Source: Tersicoccus solisilvae (GTDB lineage Bacteria; Actinomycetota; Actinomycetes; Actinomycetales; Micrococcaceae). Taken from it: DNA of 64,000 bases. This document shows positions 15,818-24,645 of this stretch, piece by piece. The stretch lies in the NCBI RefSeq assembly GCF_014643255.1, contig NZ_BMJI01000001.1, positions 124,001 to 188,000 of the forward strand, read 5' to 3'. Both the position numbers and the translations under genes were made by a program. The notes below the pieces were generated by a model, which was not told the origin of the DNA, searched no databases, and worked only from the letters and a program-made list of their open reading frames with translations. How positions within the stretch are numbered: position 1 is the first letter of the stretch; every line of letters starts with the position of its first letter.

Positions 15818-16681
15818 TCAGCGGGAGCTGATCCGCTGGAACTTCCGCACGCAGAGCGGGACGAACACGGCGAGCAGCACGACGGCGCCGATCAGCACGG
15901 TCGGCACCGGGTGCTGCATCGGCCACGCGTCCGGCACCGGCGCCGAGCCGAGATTGCCGAACAGCTCCCGGGCCGCCTGCACGAGCGCCGACACCGGGTT
16001 CCAGTTCGCGATGAACTCGAGCGGGCCGGGCAGCGTCTGGGACTGGACGAACGCGTTGGAGATGAACGTCAGCGGGAACAGGATCATGAACGAGGCGTTG
16101 TTGATCGCCTCCGGGGACCGGACGGACATGCCGATCAGTGCCATCACCCAGCTGAACGCGTAGCCGAACAACAGCAACAGCGCCACGCCGCCGAGGAACG
16201 ACCACACCGACGTCGTGAACCGCCAGCCGACGAGGAAGCCGGTGCCGATCATGATCACCATCGAGATGGCGTTGAGCACGAGGTCGCCGTTGGTCCGTCC
16301 GATCAGCACGGCCGCGGGGCTCATCGGCAGCGTGCGGAACCGGTCGATGATGCCCTCCTTGAGGTCCTGCGCCATGGCGGACCCGGAGAACGTCGCGCCG
16401 AACACGATGGTCTGCCCGAAGATGCCGGCCATCAGGAACTGCGTGTAGTCGGTGCCCTGTACGCGGATCGAGCCGCCGTACACCTGGCTGAACAGCAGCA
16501 CGAACATGATCGGCTGCAGCACCGCGAAGATCAGCATGTCCGGGGTGCGCTTGATCTTCAGCAGGTTGCGCCAGGTGACCGTCCACCCGTCGGCGGCCAG
16601 GGTCTGCAGGCCGCCGGTGACCGTCGGGGTCAGCGGCGCCGTCGCCGTGGTCGGCGCCGTTCCCGTCACTGCGCTCATCAT
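15818..16681 (-). CDS. ABC-2 type exporter permease (DrrB-like)
   Basis: A 287-residue membrane protein with six helices. The N-terminal region WRNLLKIKRTPDMLIFAVLQ precedes TM1, and FRTLPMSPAAVLIGRT is the coupling loop conserved in DrrB/YhhJ-type permeases; FISNAFVQSQTLPGPLEFIANWNPVS is the usual C-terminal motif. Its start codon overlaps the stop of the upstream ATPase gene, so both subunits are made together. The pair would export a drug, lipid or polyketide-like molecule. No biosynthetic gene beside it reveals the substrate. Confidence 0.9.
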   Translation of the reverse strand: MMSAVTGTAPTTATAPLTPTVTGGLQTLAADGWTVTWRNLLKIKRTPDMLIFAVLQPIMFVLLFSQVYGGSIRVQGTDYTQFLMAGIFGQTIVFGATFSGSAMAQDLKEGIIDRFRTLPMSPAAVLIGRTNGDLVLNAISMVIMIGTGFLVGWRFTTSVWSFLGGVALLLLFGYAFSWVMALIGMSVRSPEAINNASFMILFPLTFISNAFVQSQTLPGPLEFIANWNPVSALVQAARELFGNLGSAPVPDAWPMQHPVPTVLIGAVVLLAVFVPLCVRKFQRISSR

Positions 16682-17892
16682 CGCTCCGCTCCGGCCCGAT
16701 GCCGGGCCCGTTCCCGAGGACGTTCCCCGTCGGGGGGATCGTCCGTCATGACGCCCCCGGTCTCGGGGTGCGCGTCGGCGCCGTCCGGCGCGGGGCCGGC
16801 GATGCCGGTGGTCGCCCCGGCGATCGCCCCTCCGGGTGACCCGGTGTCCGCCGTGTCGCCGTCGGGCGCGCCACCGTCCTCGTGGTCGTCTCGTCGCCCC
16901 CGCTTCCGCCGCGCGCCGGCCTGCTCGTCGTCGGCGTCGGACTCCTCGGCCATGTGGCCGGTCAGCTGGAGGAACACGTCGTCCAGGGTGGGGCGGCGGA
17001 TCCCGGCGTCGTGCACCCGCACCCCCGCCGCGTCGAGGTCGGCGAGCACCCGCTGCAGGGCGACGGGGCCGTGCTCGACGGCGACGTCGACCTGCCGGCC
17101 GGAGCCGTCCACCCGCGGCTCCCCCTCGCCGTGGCGGAGCATGATGTCCCGTACCGCGGCCATGTCGGCGGGGTCGACCAGCGTCGCCGCCACCCGGTGG
17201 CCGCCGACCTGCGCCTTCAGTTCGTCGGCGGTGCCCTCGGCGATCACCCGGCCGGCGTCGATCACCGAGATCTCATCGGCCAGCTGGTCCGCCTCCTCGA
17301 GGTACTGCGTCGTCAGCAGGACGGTGGTGCCGCCGCCGACCAGGTCCCGGATCACGTCCCACAGCCCGAGCCGGCTGCGGGGGTCCAGCCCCGTGGTCGG
17401 CTCGTCGAGGAACAGCACCTGCGGGTTGATGACGAGCGCGCCGGCGAGGTCGATGCGCCGCCGCATGCCGCCGGAGAAGCCCTTGACCGGCCGATCCCCG
17501 GCCTCGGCCAGCCCGAACACGTCGATGAGCTCCTTCGCCCGGGCGCGCGCCCGCTTCCGGCCGAGGTGGTAGAGCCGGCCGACCATCTCGAGGTTCTCCA
17601 GGCCGGTGAGGTTCTCGTCGACGGCGGAGTACTGGCCGGAGACGCCGATGATGCTGCGGATCCGTTGCGGATGCCGGCGGACGTCGATGTCGTTGATGCT
17701 CGCCGATCCCGCGTCGGCCTGGATCAGGGTGGTCAGGACCTTCACGACGGTGGTCTTGCCGGCGCCGTTGGGACCGAGCAGGCCGCGCACCGTGCCCGCC
17801 TCGACGGTGAGGTCCACCCCGGTCAAGGCGTGCACGGGTCCGGAGCGGGAGGCGTAGGTCTTGGTGATGCCGCGGGTCTGGATCGTGGCCAT
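16678..17892 (-). CDS. ABC exporter ATPase (DrrA-like) with long charged tail
   Basis: A 404-residue nucleotide-binding subunit. It has Walker A GPNGAGKTT, Q-loop region, signature FSGGMRRR, Walker B VLFLDEPTTGLDPRS and the DrrA-type C-terminal domain with DAGVRVHDAGIRRPTLDDVF. After about residue 315, roughly 90 residues of Asp/Glu/Gly/Pro/Arg-rich, apparently disordered sequence follow, longer than usual. The ATG at 17892 has GAGGAC before it. A putative promoter with an overlapping TetR-like operator lies 56-72 bases upstream. It is the first gene of the two-gene exporter operon. Confidence 0.92.
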   Translation of the reverse strand: MATIQTRGITKTYASRSGPVHALTGVDLTVEAGTVRGLLGPNGAGKTTVVKVLTTLIQADAGSASINDIDVRRHPQRIRSIIGVSGQYSAVDENLTGLENLEMVGRLYHLGRKRARARAKELIDVFGLAEAGDRPVKGFSGGMRRRIDLAGALVINPQVLFLDEPTTGLDPRSRLGLWDVIRDLVGGGTTVLLTTQYLEEADQLADEISVIDAGRVIAEGTADELKAQVGGHRVAATLVDPADMAAVRDIMLRHGEGEPRVDGSGRQVDVAVEHGPVALQRVLADLDAAGVRVHDAGIRRPTLDDVFLQLTGHMAEESDADDEQAGARRKRGRRDDHEDGGAPDGDTADTGSPGGAIAGATTGIAGPAPDGADAHPETGGVMTDDPPDGERPRERARHRAGAER

Positions 17893-17924
17893 GACGTCCT
17901 CACGATTGTGGCAGGGATCGTCTC

Positions 17925-17953
17925 ATCCTAGGGACGACCACGCCCCGGTGTAC
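17925..17953 (-). promoter_or_regulatory. Candidate promoter of the DrrAB-like operon
   Basis: On the minus strand TAGGAT (17925-17930) is a good -10, with GTACAC (17948-17953) as a weak -35, 17 bases away. The -35 lies inside the ATGTGAACGCTGTACAC dyad, so the protein bound there would block RNA polymerase. Confidence 0.45.
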
Positions 17954-17964
17954 AGCGTTCACAT
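17948..17964 (-). promoter_or_regulatory. TetR-like operator, copy 1
   Basis: Minus-strand ATGTGAACGCTGTACAC is a near-palindrome (GTGAAC-GCT-GTACAC) of the type bound by TetR repressors of exporters. An almost identical 17-mer occurs at 25540-25556. No TetR gene is in the window. Confidence 0.5.
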
Positions 17965-18029
17965 CGCCACCGGCGCAGGGCTGCGGACAGCCGCGGTCCG
18001 CGGCGCGCGATGTCTGGTTGAGTGGACCC

Positions 18030-18401
18030 ATGCGCACTCGCATCGGCGGCTCCCTGGCCGCGCTCGGCATCCTTGCCGTCACGCTCACCGGCTGCCGGAC
18101 GAGTTCGTGGACCGAGGACTGCGCCACCGACGGCGAGCTGCGCCGCTGCACGATCTCCGTGTCGGGTACCGCGTTCCACGACCTCCCGTTTCCCGTCTCC
18201 GGCCCGGTGCAGGGCGCCGTCGCCGACCGCTTCCGGCTGGAACAGGCGGGGTCCGGTACCGCGCGTTTCTCGGCCGGCGGCACGGACGGCGAGACCCTGA
18301 CGTGCGAACGCGGTCAGCGGGTCGAGGTGGGCGACAGCCGGATCACCTGCACCGAGGTCGGGGACACCTCGCTGCGGTTCGTCATCGAACGGGACCGGTG
18401 A
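18030..18401 (+). CDS. Small secreted lipoprotein of unknown function
   Basis: A 123-residue protein. The signal peptide RTRIGGSLAALGILAVTLTG ends in the lipobox LTGC, with Cys22 as lipidation site. The mature domain has four further cysteines (around EDCATDGELRRCTIS, TLTCERGQ and RITCTEVGD), consistent with two disulfides, and a beta-rich pattern. No family was recognised. It lies alone between the exporter promoter and the ku gene. ATG 18030 is chosen because the signal peptide starts there; an ATG four codons upstream is possible. Confidence 0.7.
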   Translation: MRTRIGGSLAALGILAVTLTGCRTSSWTEDCATDGELRRCTISVSGTAFHDLPFPVSGPVQGAVADRFRLEQAGSGTARFSAGGTDGETLTCERGQRVEVGDSRITCTEVGDTSLRFVIERDR

Positions 18402-18413
18402 CGGCCCGGCCGG

Positions 18414-19295
18414 TCAGGCGCCCTTCTTCTTCGACGACGTCGCACGGGACCGCGATCCCGACGACGCGGCCGCCTTCTTCTCCGCTCCGCCCCCACCGCG
18501 TTTGCGGTCGATGCTCTTCTTCAGCGCCTCCATCAGGTCGACGACGTCGCCGCCCTCGTCGGACTCCTCCTCGTCGGCCTTGCCGAACGTGGTGGCGGTG
18601 TCGAACGCGTCGCCCTGCTCGAGCTTCTCGTCGATGAGGTGCTGCAACTCGGCCTGGTAGTCGTCCTCGAACTCCTCCGGGTGGAAGTCCCCGCTGAACT
18701 GCTCGACCAGCGCGGCGGACATCTTCAGCTCCTGCGGGGAGATCTTCGCGCGGCTGGAGACGGCGGGGAAGTCGACCTCGCGCACCTCGTCGGCCCACAG
18801 CATGCCCTGCAGCACCATCACCTTGCCCCGGGTCCGCAGCGCGCCGAGCCGGGTCTTCTGCCGCAGCGAGAACTTCACGATGGCGGTCTGGTCCGCCTTC
18901 TCCAGCGTCTCGCGCAGCAGCAGGTAGGACTTGGGCGACTTGCCCACCGGCTCGAGGAAGTACGGCTTCTCGAACATGATGGGGTCGACCTGGTCGTTCG
19001 GCACGAACTGCACGACGTCGATCTCGTTGTGCTCCGCGGCGGGCAGGGACTTGAAGTCCTCGTCCGTGACGATCACGGTGCGGTCGCCGTCGTCGTAGGC
19101 CTTGTCGATGTGCTGGTACTCGACCTTCTCCCCGCACACCTCGCAGCGCCGCTCGTACCGGATGCGGCCGCCGTCGGCGTCGTGAACCTGGTGGAACTTC
19201 ACGTCGTGGTCCTCGGTGGCGCCGTACAGCTTCACCGGCACGTTCACCAGTCCGAACGTGATGGCACCGGTCCAGATGGGTCTCATGGGCATCAT
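18414..19295 (-). CDS. ku: Ku, DNA end-binding protein for non-homologous end joining
   Basis: A 293-residue bacterial Ku. It starts MMPMRPIWTGAITFGLVNVPVKLY, the invariant Ku N-terminus, then RRCEVCGEKVEY, VDPIMFEKPYFLEP, and ends with the Lys/Arg/Ser-rich tail GSRSRATSSKKKGA typical of actinobacterial Ku. The homodimer threads onto double-strand breaks and recruits LigD. The gene is divergent from ligD with 85 bases between starts, so the two can share a control region. The start is taken at ATG 19295; ATG 19292 or 19286 are equally possible. A frame-open upstream extension is not conserved. Confidence 0.95.
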   Translation of the reverse strand: MMPMRPIWTGAITFGLVNVPVKLYGATEDHDVKFHQVHDADGGRIRYERRCEVCGEKVEYQHIDKAYDDGDRTVIVTDEDFKSLPAAEHNEIDVVQFVPNDQVDPIMFEKPYFLEPVGKSPKSYLLLRETLEKADQTAIVKFSLRQKTRLGALRTRGKVMVLQGMLWADEVREVDFPAVSSRAKISPQELKMSAALVEQFSGDFHPEEFEDDYQAELQHLIDEKLEQGDAFDTATTFGKADEEESDEGGDVVDLMEALKKSIDRKRGGGGAEKKAAASSGSRSRATSSKKKGA

Positions 19296-19380
19296 TGAAA
19301 CACCACGGCGTTCACGCCGTACAGGAACGGACGACCGGACGGCGGCAGCGGCGGTCGGCGCGGCACCGGAGGGAGGCAGG

Positions 19381-21885
19381 ATGGCGGCGGCCCAGCAGAC
19401 GGTCGAGATCGGCGGACGGCGGCTGCGGGTGAGCAACCTGGAGAAGGTGCTCTACCCCGCGACCGGGACCACGAAGGCCGAGGTGCTGCACTACTACGCC
19501 CAGGTCGCCCGTGTGCTCATCCCGCAGGCCGCGTGGCGCCCGGTGACCCGTAAACGCTGGGTCAACGGCGTCGGCACCGCGGCCGAGCCCGGCCAGGTGT
19601 TCTTCCGCAAGGACCTGGAGGACGCCGCGCCGGAGTGGATCCCGCGCGGGCGGATCGAGCACCGCACCAGCGCCAACGTCTATCCCCTGGCCAACGAACC
19701 GGCGGTCCTGGCGTGGTTCGGCCAGCTCGCTGCCCTGGAGATCCACACCCCGCAGTGGCGCTTCGACCCGACGTTCCGGGCCCGGAACCCGGACCGGATG
19801 GTGCTGGATCTGGACCCCGGGCCCGGCGCCGGCCTGGCCGAGTGCGCCGAGGTGGCGCGGCTCTGCCGGCAGATCCTGGACGCGATGGCGCTCGACGCGG
19901 TGCCCGTGACCTCCGGTTCCAAGGGCATCCACCTCTACGCCGAGCTGGACGGCTCGGTCAGCTCCGAGCAGGTCAGCCAGGTGGCGCACGAACTGGCCCG
20001 GGCCCTGGAGGCGGATCACCCCGACCTCGTCGTCAGCGACATGAAGAAGACGCTGCGCGCCGGCAAGGTGCTCGTGGACTGGAGCCAGAACAACGCCAAC
20101 AAGACCACGGTGTGCCCCTACTCGCTGCGCGGGCGCGAGCACCCGACGGTCGCCGCACCCCGGACCTGGGACGAGCTGGACGACCCCGACCTGGACCACC
20201 TGGACCTGGAGGCGGTGCTGGAACGGGTAGCCGACGGGCTGGACCCGATCGCCGCGCAGGGCTGGGTCGGCTCGCTCACCACGGAGAACGTCGGCGCCGA
20301 TGAGCCCGGCGACGAGGACGCGGGCGCGGACCTGCTCGCCACCTACCGGGCCAAGCGGGACGCGGGGAAGACCCCCGAGCCGGTGCCGCAGAGACCGGCC
20401 CGCGGCACCCACGGGCGGCCGTCCGCCGCCTCCGACGCGGACAACCCGCCCACCTTCGTCATCCAGGAGCATCACGCCCGGCGGCTGCACTGGGACTTCC
20501 GGCTCGAGCACGCCGGGGTCCTCGTCTCCTGGGCGGTGCCGAAGGGCCCGCCGCTGAGCACCAGCGAGAACCGGCTGGCGGTCCAGACCGAGGACCACCC
20601 GCTCGAGTACGGCACCTTCGCGGGCACCATTCCGCAGGGCGAGTACGGCGGCGGCGAGGTCACCATCTGGGACCACGGCACCTATGAGCTCGAGAAGTGG
20701 CGCGACGGCAAGGAGGTCATCGCCGTCGTGCACGGGCAGCCCGACGGCGGCCTCGGCGGGGTGCCCCGGCGGTTCGCCTTCATCCACGCGACCGGCATGG
20801 GCGGCGACGCGAAGAACTGGCTGCTGCACCTGATGAAGGAGCAGCCCGGCGGAGAGGGACACGCCGACGACGCCGCGACGGACGGGGACACCGAGCCGCC
20901 CGCCACCGTGGACGCCGTCGCCCCGATGCTCGCGAGCGCCGGGACGGTCGAGGACCTGCGCGGGGCCGACTGGGCGTTCGAGATGAAGTGGGACGGCGTC
21001 CGGGTGATCGCCACGGTGACGACCGACGGCGTGACCCTGGCCGCCCGCCACGGGACCGACATCACCGCCACCTACCCGGAGCTGGCCGAGCTCGCCGACC
21101 GGCTCGACCCGGACGTGCTCGCCGCCGGCCCGGTGGTCCTCGACGGCGAGGTGGTCGCCCTCGGCGCCGGCAACCGGCCGGACTTCGGGCGGCTGCAGAA
21201 CCGGATGGGCCTGACCCGGCCGCGGGACGTCACCGCCGCGATGCGCCGCACCCCCGTGCACGTCATGCTCTTCGACGTGCTGCACCTGGGCGGGCAGAGC
21301 CTGCTGCGCACCCCGTACCGGAAGCGTCGGACGCTGCTCGCCGAGGCGGTGCGCGAGGGCGGTCACGTGCACGTGCCGGACGCGTTCGACGGCGACGTCG
21401 AGGAGGCGGTCGAGGCGAGCCAGGAGCTGAAACTGGAGGGCGTCGTCGCCAAGAAGATCAGCAGCGTCTACCAGCCGGGACAGCGGGCCCGCACGTGGAT
21501 CAAGCTGAAGAACCAGACGCACCAGGAGGTCGTCGTGATCGGGTGGCGCGCCGGCAGGGGGGGCCGGACCGGCGGCATCGGCTCGGTGCTGGTCGCGGTG
21601 CCGGACGAGGACGGGGTGCTGCGGTACGCGGGCCGGGTCGGCAGCGGCCTGAACGACGAGACCCTGACCCGGATGGCCCGCGACTTCGCCTCGGCGACCC
21701 GGACGACCCCGGCCGCGGAGGGGGTCCCCGCCGCCGATGCGAGGGACGCGACGTGGGTGCGCGCGGACCGGGTCGCCGAGGTGAGCTACGGCGAACTGAC
21801 CCGCGACCACCGGCTGCGTCACCCGGTGTGGCGGGGCTGGCGGCCGGACAAGGACCCGGCCGACGTCGGCTGGGAGAAGCCCTGA
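19381..21885 (+). CDS. ligD: ATP-dependent DNA ligase LigD with polymerase, phosphoesterase and ligase domains
   Basis: An 834-residue multifunctional NHEJ enzyme in the mycobacterial order Pol-PE-Lig. The primase-polymerase domain (about 1-300) has MVLDLDPGPG with the catalytic DxD and VTSGSKGIHLYAEL. The 3'-phosphoesterase domain (about 356-490) has HHARRLHWDFRLEH and EYGTFAGTIPQGEYGGG. The ligase domain starts near 510, with the adenylated Lys in FEMKWDGVR (about residue 537). The OB fold carries KLEGVVAKK, TWIKLKN and RVGSGL. GGGAGGCAGG before ATG 19381 fixes the start. It works with the divergent ku. Confidence 0.96.
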   Translation: MAAAQQTVEIGGRRLRVSNLEKVLYPATGTTKAEVLHYYAQVARVLIPQAAWRPVTRKRWVNGVGTAAEPGQVFFRKDLEDAAPEWIPRGRIEHRTSANVYPLANEPAVLAWFGQLAALEIHTPQWRFDPTFRARNPDRMVLDLDPGPGAGLAECAEVARLCRQILDAMALDAVPVTSGSKGIHLYAELDGSVSSEQVSQVAHELARALEADHPDLVVSDMKKTLRAGKVLVDWSQNNANKTTVCPYSLRGREHPTVAAPRTWDELDDPDLDHLDLEAVLERVADGLDPIAAQGWVGSLTTENVGADEPGDEDAGADLLATYRAKRDAGKTPEPVPQRPARGTHGRPSAASDADNPPTFVIQEHHARRLHWDFRLEHAGVLVSWAVPKGPPLSTSENRLAVQTEDHPLEYGTFAGTIPQGEYGGGEVTIWDHGTYELEKWRDGKEVIAVVHGQPDGGLGGVPRRFAFIHATGMGGDAKNWLLHLMKEQPGGEGHADDAATDGDTEPPATVDAVAPMLASAGTVEDLRGADWAFEMKWDGVRVIATVTTDGVTLAARHGTDITATYPELAELADRLDPDVLAAGPVVLDGEVVALGAGNRPDFGRLQNRMGLTRPRDVTAAMRRTPVHVMLFDVLHLGGQSLLRTPYRKRRTLLAEAVREGGHVHVPDAFDGDVEEAVEASQELKLEGVVAKKISSVYQPGQRARTWIKLKNQTHQEVVVIGWRAGRGGRTGGIGSVLVAVPDEDGVLRYAGRVGSGLNDETLTRMARDFASATRTTPAAEGVPAADARDATWVRADRVAEVSYGELTRDHRLRHPVWRGWRPDKDPADVGWEKP

Positions 21886-21915
21886 TGCCCCGGGACGGCG
21901 TCGGTTTCGACCGCG

Positions 21916-22548
21916 TCAGCGCAGCAGCGGCAGCCAGACGAGCGCAACGGCGACGCCGAGAAGACCGCCGACGATCACCTGCCCGCGGGTGTGCACCCGC
22001 ATCCGCACGCGGGACCACCCCACCACCACGGGCACGGTGAGCATCATCCACCACGGCCCGCCGAGCCACCCGGCCAACGTGACGGCGACCGAGGCGGCGA
22101 CCGCGGTGTGGGCCGAGATCTTCCACCAGAGGTTGACCAGGAGCACGGCCACGAGTCCGGTGGCGATGCCGCCCATGACGACGAACAGCGCGTGCGGCGC
22201 CCGCAGCAGCACGAGCAGCACCATGCCGACGCCGCCGGAGACCAGGGTGCCCACGTACACCGGCGTCCGTTCGGTCCGTTCGGGCACGTAGTGCCCGCTC
22301 AGCCGGCCGCGGCGGGCGAGCACGACGATCACCGCCATCGGCGCCACGATGGTGAACCCGATCGCGACCGCCGCGGCGAGCACGGTGCGCCCGCTCACCC
22401 CGGAGGCGAGTGCGGCGATCGCCATCAGCAGCGACGCGAGGAACGGCGGGGCGAGCACCTCCGACGCCGCCCGGGCGATCCGGTCCACAGCGGTGTGCGG
22501 CGTCGCGGCGACCGGGCCCGAGGCGGCGCGGCCGGGGAGGTCCGGCAC
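21916..22548 (-). CDS. Divergent PAP2-like membrane protein
   Basis: A 210-residue protein with about five helices. The arrangement GHYVPERTERTP, WWKISAHTAVAASV and VGWSRVRMRVHTRGQVIVGG echoes the three PAP2 phosphatase motifs (KxxxxxxRP, PSGH, SRxxxxxHxxxD), but the final Asp is replaced by Gln. It resembles phosphatidic-acid phosphatase-like proteins that may not be active. The GTG at 22548 begins two bases after the AI-2E permease stop, so they are likely co-transcribed. Convergent with ligD, 30 bases apart. Confidence 0.7.
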   Translation of the reverse strand: MPDLPGRAASGPVAATPHTAVDRIARAASEVLAPPFLASLLMAIAALASGVSGRTVLAAAVAIGFTIVAPMAVIVVLARRGRLSGHYVPERTERTPVYVGTLVSGGVGMVLLVLLRAPHALFVVMGGIATGLVAVLLVNLWWKISAHTAVAASVAVTLAGWLGGPWWMMLTVPVVVGWSRVRMRVHTRGQVIVGGLLGVAVALVWLPLLR

Positions 22549-22550
22549 GG

Positions 22551-23888
22551 TCAGTCGGCCGGGCGGGTGGCGTCGGACGGGGACGGGCTGCTCGAGATGA
22601 ACGCGTTCACCCACCGGGCCCGGGGGTCCGCGTCCACCAGCAGGGCCTTGACCAGCAGGGTCGCCGGAAGGGCGACGAGGGCGCCGATCCAACCCAGTAC
22701 CCAGTACCAGAACATCAACGAGAGGAACGACATCGCCGGCGTCACGCCGACGGACTGCCCGGTGAACTTGGGCTGGATGATCGACTGGATGACGAAGTTG
22801 AGCAGGCTGTACGCGATCACCACGGCGAGCGCGGCCCACCAGCCGCCGTCGAGCAGGGCGAGCAGCGCGGGCGGGACCAGGCCGATCACGAACCCGATGT
22901 TGGGGATGTAGTTGGTGAGGAAGGCGAGCACGCCCCACGCCCAGACCAGCGGCACGCCGATCACCGACAGGGCGACGACGTCGAGCACGGCCACGATGAG
23001 GCCGAACACCGTGGTGACGAGCCAGTAGCGGCGCACGCCGACGGCGAAGGCCCCCAGCGCCGCGGTGATGTGCGGCCGGTTCCGCGCGACCAGCCCGAGC
23101 CGGCCCGGCAGGGACATCGAGTCCAGCGCGAGGAAGAACACGGCGAGGATCAGCGTGGCCACCGCGCCGCTGACGGCGGTGACATTGGAGAGCACCGGCG
23201 TCAGCAGGCTCATCACGCTGCCGGCGTTGAAGCCGCTCAGTCCCTGCTGGATCACGGAGGTGCTGATGCCGAGCCCGTCCAGCCAGGCCAGCGCGTCGCG
23301 CCAGAGCGCGACGAACTCGGCGTTGTGGCTCGGCAGTTCGACGACGAGTTCGCTGACCGCCCAGCCGGCGAGCAGGAAGAAGCCGAGGATGATGCCGACG
23401 ACGATGACGAGGGAGACGGTCGCGGCCACGAACCGGTGCACGTGCTGCTCGAGCCAACGCTGCAGCGGGTAGACCACGATCAGCAGGTTCAGGCCGAGAA
23501 AGACGGGCGCGACGACGTCCTTCGCCGCCTGCACGAAGAACAGGACGACCATCAGGCCGGCCAGGCCGAGGACCACGGTGAGGAACCGCGGGGTGCGCCG
23601 GTGCGGTGCGACGGCGCGGTCGCCGGCAGGGTCGCCGGCAGGGTCGCCGGTTCGATCACCCGCTCCCCCGGTGTGCGGATCGGCCCGCGGGGCCGCCCCC
23701 GGCACGGCGGCGGGGCCCACGGCAGCGGGGACGGCGGACGCCGCCGAGTCGGGGGTCGGCCCGGATCCGGTCGCCGGCCGGTCCGCCGGTGTCGCGCCGT
23801 GCACCGGCTCGCTCTCCCGGTCGGCGCGGGTGCCGGCATCCGCCGGCGCCGGGTCGGGCCGGGCGCCGGGCTGGTCGCGGTCGCTCAT
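22551..23888 (-). CDS. AI-2E family permease (YdiK/TqsA-like)
   Basis: A 445-residue protein. The first 110 residues are Ala/Pro/Asp-rich and disordered, with a GDPAGDPAGD micro-repeat. The rest has the eight-helix AI-2E topology with FVQAAKDVVAPVFLGL, the long amphipathic loop, LTNYIPNIGFVIGLVPPALLALL and VIQPKFTGQSVGVTPAMSFLSLMFW, which are family hallmarks. Members export autoinducer-like or small metabolites or run as Na+/H+ antiporters; which applies is unknown. The ATG at 23888 has GGAGGACC before it and overlaps the SRAP stop by four bases. Confidence 0.9.
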   Translation of the reverse strand: MSDRDQPGARPDPAPADAGTRADRESEPVHGATPADRPATGSGPTPDSAASAVPAAVGPAAVPGAAPRADPHTGGAGDRTGDPAGDPAGDRAVAPHRRTPRFLTVVLGLAGLMVVLFFVQAAKDVVAPVFLGLNLLIVVYPLQRWLEQHVHRFVAATVSLVIVVGIILGFFLLAGWAVSELVVELPSHNAEFVALWRDALAWLDGLGISTSVIQQGLSGFNAGSVMSLLTPVLSNVTAVSGAVATLILAVFFLALDSMSLPGRLGLVARNRPHITAALGAFAVGVRRYWLVTTVFGLIVAVLDVVALSVIGVPLVWAWGVLAFLTNYIPNIGFVIGLVPPALLALLDGGWWAALAVVIAYSLLNFVIQSIIQPKFTGQSVGVTPAMSFLSLMFWYWVLGWIGALVALPATLLVKALLVDADPRARWVNAFISSSPSPSDATRPAD

Positions 23889-24604
23889 GCGTGGTCCTCC
23901 AGCGGTTGGATCAGGGTGGCGTCCACGGGGTCGACGGTGCGGCTGTTGTTGACCTTCCGGTCCACCGGGTAGTGCGTCACGGTCGAGGCCACCCGGGCCG
24001 ACGTGTCCTCGAGCATCCCCACCAGCTCCGTGGCCGCTCTCCCCTCGACGGGCTCGGGGTCCAGCCACCGCTGCCAGGTGTCCGGCGGGAGGAAGACGGG
24101 CATCCGGTCGTGCACCTCACCCGAGGCGTCCGTCGCCTCGCGGGTGATGATGGCGAAGCTGACCGCCCACCGGTCTCCCTCCTTGCGGGCCGCACCGACG
24201 GCGGCCGCGGCGAGCAGGCCCGAGGGACCGTCCGGGCCGTACAGGTAGTGGGGCTGCTTGCCGTCGTCCCGCTGCTCCCACTCGAAGTAGCCGCTCATCG
24301 GCACGATCGCGCGCGCGCCGGCGAAGGCGCGCTTGAAGAGGCCGTTCGTGGCGACGGTCTCGAGCCGGGCATTGATCGGGGCCCGGCCGCCGGGCTTGCC
24401 CCAGGACGGGCTGAAGCCCCAGCTGGCGGGCTCGAGCTCGCGCTTGAACTCGCCGTCTCGGCCCCGGTGCTCCCGCACGATCGGGGCCACCATGGTCGGG
24501 GCCAGGCTGAAGGTGGGCCGCCAGTCCTGGGCCCGTCCCCCGTCGGCGACGAAGGCCTGGATCAGGTCGTCGACGTCCTTGTCCATCGCGAAGCGTCCGC
24601 ACAT
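23885..24604 (-). CDS. SOS response-associated peptidase, SRAP/YedK (HMCES-like)
   Basis: A 239-residue SRAP protein. After removal of Met1, Cys2 of MCGRFAMD is the residue that forms a thiazolidine crosslink with abasic sites in single-stranded DNA. NARLETVA, SGYFEWE (catalytic Glu) and VHDRMPVFLPPDTWQRWL (catalytic His) complete the active site. It protects AP sites at stalled replication forks. It is the first gene of an SRAP, AI-2E, PAP2-like string and is near the end-joining genes. Confidence 0.95.
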   Translation of the reverse strand: MCGRFAMDKDVDDLIQAFVADGGRAQDWRPTFSLAPTMVAPIVREHRGRDGEFKRELEPASWGFSPSWGKPGGRAPINARLETVATNGLFKRAFAGARAIVPMSGYFEWEQRDDGKQPHYLYGPDGPSGLLAAAAVGAARKEGDRWAVSFAIITREATDASGEVHDRMPVFLPPDTWQRWLDPEPVEGRAATELVGMLEDTSARVASTVTHYPVDRKVNNSRTVDPVDATLIQPLEDHA

Positions 24605-24645
24605 GCCCCCATTGTGCCGCCCGTCGGGGCGCGGGCCTCGGCCCG

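Noticed and set aside
19303-19325. GGCGTTCACGCC palindrome between ku and ligD as a specific operator
   Set aside because: Short GC-rich dyad likely by chance in this composition; no second copy or promoter alignment supports it.
23625-23665. Short direct repeats GGTCGCCGGCAG as a mobile or CRISPR-like element
   Set aside because: They are in-frame codons for a GDPAGDPAGD linker in the AI-2E permease, with no spacers.
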